Source of the DNA: CAZLLV01 sp964560325
GTDB taxonomy: Bacteria; Acidobacteriota; Thermoanaerobaculia; Multivoradales; DATKCC01
Length of the DNA: 8,980 nucleotides
Direction: 5' to 3'
Assembly: GCA_964560325.1 (NCBI GenBank)
Contig: CAZLLV010000539.1
Location: forward strand, 1 to 8,980
Shown here: piece by piece, positions 7,601-8,980 of the stretch
Layout of the letters: each line of letters starts with the position of its first letter
How positions within the stretch are numbered: the stretch's first letter is position 1
The notes under the pieces: model-generated
The model's input: only the letters and a program-made list of their open reading frames with translations
Databases searched by the model: none
Told to the model about the DNA's origin: nothing
Made by a program: the position numbers and the translations under genes

Positions 7601-8210
7601 CGGCCTGTATCAGCGTGGCGTCTACACGGCGGCCGTGACCTACCCGATCGTGGAGAGCGGACGTGGTCGCCTGAGGTTCATCTGCTCGGCTGCTCACACA
7701 CGGGAGGACGTCGACAGGACCCTCGAGGCCCTGATCGACGCGGAGCGCGAAGCCGAGGAGGAGCGCCAGGCTTTGGAAGATCGCGTGTCCGGCGACAGCG
7801 CATTCGAGGTGGACGCAGCGGTACGATCCGGCGTCGAGGAGTGGGCCGACGCCTTCTCCGCCTACTTGCAGGAAACGCTGGCCAGGGCCCCTGGCCCGAC
7901 TCCGAATCTCGCCGTGTCCATCGGACTTCCGGATGATGGAGACCCGATCACGATCGTGATCGATGAGCGAGACGTCACGTGGGGCGCTCACGAGACAGCT
8001 CACGAGACAGGGAGTACTCCGTTCTGTTCATTGCTTCCCACGGACGACCGGGCGGTCTCCGCCTTGTGCTCGTCCGACGTACAGGGGGTGCTGGACAGCA
8101 TTTGCAAGGGCGCGTGCGTGTTGAGCGGCCAGGTCGAGCCGTTCATATGGCTCATCGGGCGAATGGCCGACTGGCAAAGTCACTCGGCTGACTCGATCGG
8201 AGGGAGGTGA
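4605..8210 (+). CDS. NRPS A–carrier–alpha-oxoamine synthase megasynthase with SCP2-like C-terminus
   Basis: 1201 residues, single-chain synthase. The adenylation domain (about 20-505) has all core motifs: AYVPLDPAYP (98-107), YTSGSTGRPKG (167-177), FDAS (212-215), NVYGPTE (299-305), YKTGDL (388-393), GRADQQVKIRG (406-416) and NGKLDR (495-500). D213 and K497 fit alpha-amino-acid activation. The carrier domain (about 525-610) has LGVDSL with phosphopantetheine Ser571 and looks PKS-type. The AONS domain (about 640-1045) is a PLP fold-type I enzyme of the KBL/BioF/serine palmitoyltransferase family: HAS (794-796), DEAHS (867-871), Schiff-base Lys901 in TLSKALGSLGG, and R1024 in LRF where the substrate carboxylate-binding Arg is expected. 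An acidic linker precedes a last domain (about 1075-1190) resembling SCP2. Inferred reaction: aminoacyl-carrier plus amino acid gives an alpha-aminoketone, CO2 and free carrier. No C, TE or reductase domain. Its stop is three bases before the next gene. The product is unknown. Confidence 0.9.
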   Translation: MSFIPKRRASLLDEEAAYDRTETVWGLIEKQAQAHPERTAVIDGETEIDYGRLTERASAIAGELVARGVEPGSLVGVCMSRTWELVATLVGALRAGCAYVPLDPAYPRERVRYMLEHARAVGAIVDHETTAELCAGVPELVRLDEVGTRTADGVAGPSARDLAYVIYTSGSTGRPKGVAVEHRSVVALIRSMRELLDDEELAGVLAAASVCFDASVVEILGTLSLGGTVVLAENVLALLELPSADRVRTCIMVPSSMQALLAAGRPPEGLRCLILGGEVLKRSLVDQLHALQPGPRVVNVYGPTEATVYSMATEVPAGVETITIGKPVSSSRSYVLDDSMQPVPVGVPGELYLAGDKLARGYLHDEELTRERFIEVDPTGPIPEERLYKTGDLGRWREDGEIEFLGRADQQVKIRGFRVELEEIESTLESMQGVDGAAAAVVDGGGGRKMLVLYVVSRDEAVTGEAVRAYLAERLPKYMLPQVVMHLEELPRLPNGKLDRKQLPKDLAPHSGTEVTSEPGSLVHRLAGLSKDERRAALLSIIRGEIAPLLRLRDAERVPPDHSLDDLGVDSLTAVELSNRLAAILGRKLPASAVVEHSTPAALAEYLLDSMGSATEHASTEKARGGASDSLGRFQAQIRSSYPPFLAAKAPSWSATDKGTLVQELKRLVSRPGRDPYGKLLRTGSAPRGIVADAYTDEEHESIIWTTNLYLGLNRDPEVIEEARSALTRFGAGMGTSAVAAGVTDLHLEFERAFAELVGKPAACLFPTGYTANLGVVAGLLGDNDVIVMDQLCHASIVDGARLCGATIRTFRHNDPSDLAAVLETEASPYRTTLVALESVYSMGEGAGPVSDIVRTAKKYGALVLVDEAHSFGFYGPRGAGLCAALGVTDQVDFIMTTLSKALGSLGGVIAAREEHVALLKSSARAYIFQATVSPADIAAALAALRRLSSDDSLRERLWDTTTYMRQRFSDAGYDLGTGDGPIVTPHFSDKDKLYAIAHGLYQRGVYTAAVTYPIVESGRGRLRFICSAAHTREDVDRTLEALIDAEREAEEERQALEDRVSGDSAFEVDAAVRSGVEEWADAFSAYLQETLARAPGPTPNLAVSIGLPDDGDPITIVIDERDVTWGAHETAHETGSTPFCSLLPTDDRAVSALCSSDVQGVLDSICKGACVLSGQVEPFIWLIGRMADWQSHSADSIGGR
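7945..7962. repeat. 18-bp perfect palindrome inside the synthase gene
   Basis: CGATCACGATCGTGATCG equals its own reverse complement over 18 bases. It lies in the coding sequence for the C-terminal domain (PITIVID, residues 1114-1120). Alternating Ile/Val/Asp codons of the ATC, GTG and GAT type make such a dyad easier to form, so it may be incidental. Confidence 0.6.
7986..8009 (+). repeat. Perfect 12-bp tandem duplication, in frame
   Basis: GCTCACGAGACA occurs twice head to tail without a mismatch (7986-7997 and 7998-8009) and encodes AHET-AHET (residues 1128-1135). Identity at every third codon position suggests recent slippage duplication, in a loop between predicted strands of the C-terminal domain. 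Confidence 0.85.
8203..8210 (+). promoter_or_regulatory. Strong Shine-Dalgarno overlapping the synthase stop
   Basis: GGAGGTGA is a full match to the 16S anti-Shine-Dalgarno, with six bases between GGAGG and the ATG at 8214. It includes the synthase stop codon TGA (8208-8210), so ribosomes ending the synthase sit on the start site of the lipoprotein gene. This shows translational coupling and fixes the lipoprotein start. Confidence 0.8.
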
Positions 8211-8213
8211 CCG

Positions 8214-8980
8214 ATGCTCCACCGCACCGCCACGATCCTGCTCGCGGCCCTCGTGGGCGCGGGCGTGCCGGGCTGCGGCGGACCCGACACCACGCCCCCC
8301 GCGCCCGCGGCCCCCGCGGGCACGGGCGAGCCGGCCGCCGCTGTCGACGGGCCCGGCGTCACGTTCCACGACCTGGCGGCGGACGGGGCTTCCGGGATCG
8401 ACTACCGGCGCGTGCCGTCGGCCACGAACGCCACCTTCGAGCGGATCAAGGCCGAGCCCCTCTACACGATGCCGCTGGTCGTCGCCACGCCGGAGAAGCC
8501 CCGCGGCTCACCGGGCGTGGCGCTGCTCGACTTCGACGGCGACGGCGACCTGGACCTCTACGTGACCAACGGTCCCGGCGCCGCCAACAGCCTGTACGCC
8601 AACCGCCTCGAGGAGACCGGAGCCCTGCGCTTCGAGGACGTGGCGGAGGCGGCGGGGGTCGCCGCCACCGAGCAGGACTCCACCGGCGTCTGTTTCGGCG
8701 ATCTGGACAACGACGGCGACCCGGACCTGGTCGTGCTGGGCCGCTCGGAGCCGAACCGCCTGTTCGAGAACAGGGGCGACGGCACCTTCCGGGACGCCAC
8801 CGCCGAGAGCGGTCTGGGCGAGAGCGACTGGGGCCACACCCACTGCTCCGTGGGCGACGTGGACGGCGACGGCCTGCTGGACCTGGCGGTGGCCAACTCC
8901 TACGACTGGAGCCGCCGGACCGCCACCCTGGTGGAGCCCTGGGAGGAAAACCACCCGAACCAGCTCTTCGTGAACGAAGG
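8214..8980 (+). CDS. FG-GAP/VCBS-repeat lipoprotein (partial, 3' end outside window)
   Basis: The first 255 residues of an exported protein. The N-terminus has H3/R4, a hydrophobic stretch (about 7-18) and a lipobox VPGC with Cys21, so it should be lipidated and anchored to a membrane. A Pro/Ala-rich linker (about 24-45) follows. Three calcium-binding FG-GAP/VCBS repeats show the D-x-D-x-D-G-D loop: DFDGDGDLDLYVTNG (106-120), DLDNDGDPDLV (163-173) and DVDGDGLLDLAVAN (215-228). Segments such as NRLFENRGDGTFRDAT between them are typical of CRTAC1/ASPIC-UnbV-type proteins, which fold as beta-propellers; an ASPIC/UnbV domain would lie beyond the window and cannot be confirmed. It is coupled to the synthase, three bases after its stop. 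The role next to a biosynthetic enzyme is unclear: surface binding, adhesion or an unproven accessory function. The start is firmly set by the Shine-Dalgarno and signal peptide. Confidence 0.88.
   Translation, partial: MLHRTATILLAALVGAGVPGCGGPDTTPPAPAAPAGTGEPAAAVDGPGVTFHDLAADGASGIDYRRVPSATNATFERIKAEPLYTMPLVVATPEKPRGSPGVALLDFDGDGDLDLYVTNGPGAANSLYANRLEETGALRFEDVAEAAGVAATEQDSTGVCFGDLDNDGDPDLVVLGRSEPNRLFENRGDGTFRDATAESGLGESDWGHTHCSVGDVDGDGLLDLAVANSYDWSRRTATLVEPWEENHPNQLFVNE

Overview
The window is GC-rich, dense bacterial DNA. Hand counts of sampled lines give roughly 70-75 % GC in the ABC-F gene, up to about 90 % locally at the start of the last gene, and about 55-65 % in the second half of the biosynthetic gene. 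A Uup-type ABC-F ATPase, an SLC13-type permease with RCK_C domains and an FG-GAP/VCBS-repeat lipoprotein together suggest a high-GC Gram-negative from a soil or marine lineage, of the Myxococcota, Acidobacteriota or Gemmatimonadota kind. No rRNA or other taxonomic marker is present, so this assignment is a guess.

Layout: (1) 2-82 (+), the last 26 codons of an unidentified gene. (2) 112-1956 (+), a complete uup-like ABC-F ATPase. (3) 1980-4328 (-), convergent with uup, an SLC13/DASS-family transporter with four RCK_C (TrkA-C) regulatory domains inserted between its two membrane halves; its start is probably a CTG with a good Shine-Dalgarno. (4) 4329-4604, a divergent intergenic region holding several palindromes and a 10-bp tandem repeat. 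(5) 4605-8210 (+), a 1201-residue single-chain synthase: NRPS adenylation domain, PKS-type carrier domain, PLP-dependent alpha-oxoamine synthase (AONS), and a C-terminal domain that resembles SCP2 lipid-binding domains. (6) 8214-8980 (+), the first 255 residues of a lipoprotein with FG-GAP/VCBS calcium-binding repeats, three bases downstream and translationally coupled to the synthase; it continues past the window.

The synthase is the centre of interest. From family knowledge, the A domain would load an alpha-amino acid on the carrier and the AONS domain would condense the thioester with a second amino acid with loss of CO2, releasing an alpha-aminoketone. No condensation or thioesterase domain is present or needed in that scheme. 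Tailoring genes, if any, lie to the right, beyond the lipoprotein. The uup and transporter genes look like ordinary chromosomal flank, so the left edge of a small biosynthetic locus is probably the divergent intergenic region near 4.3-4.6 kb.
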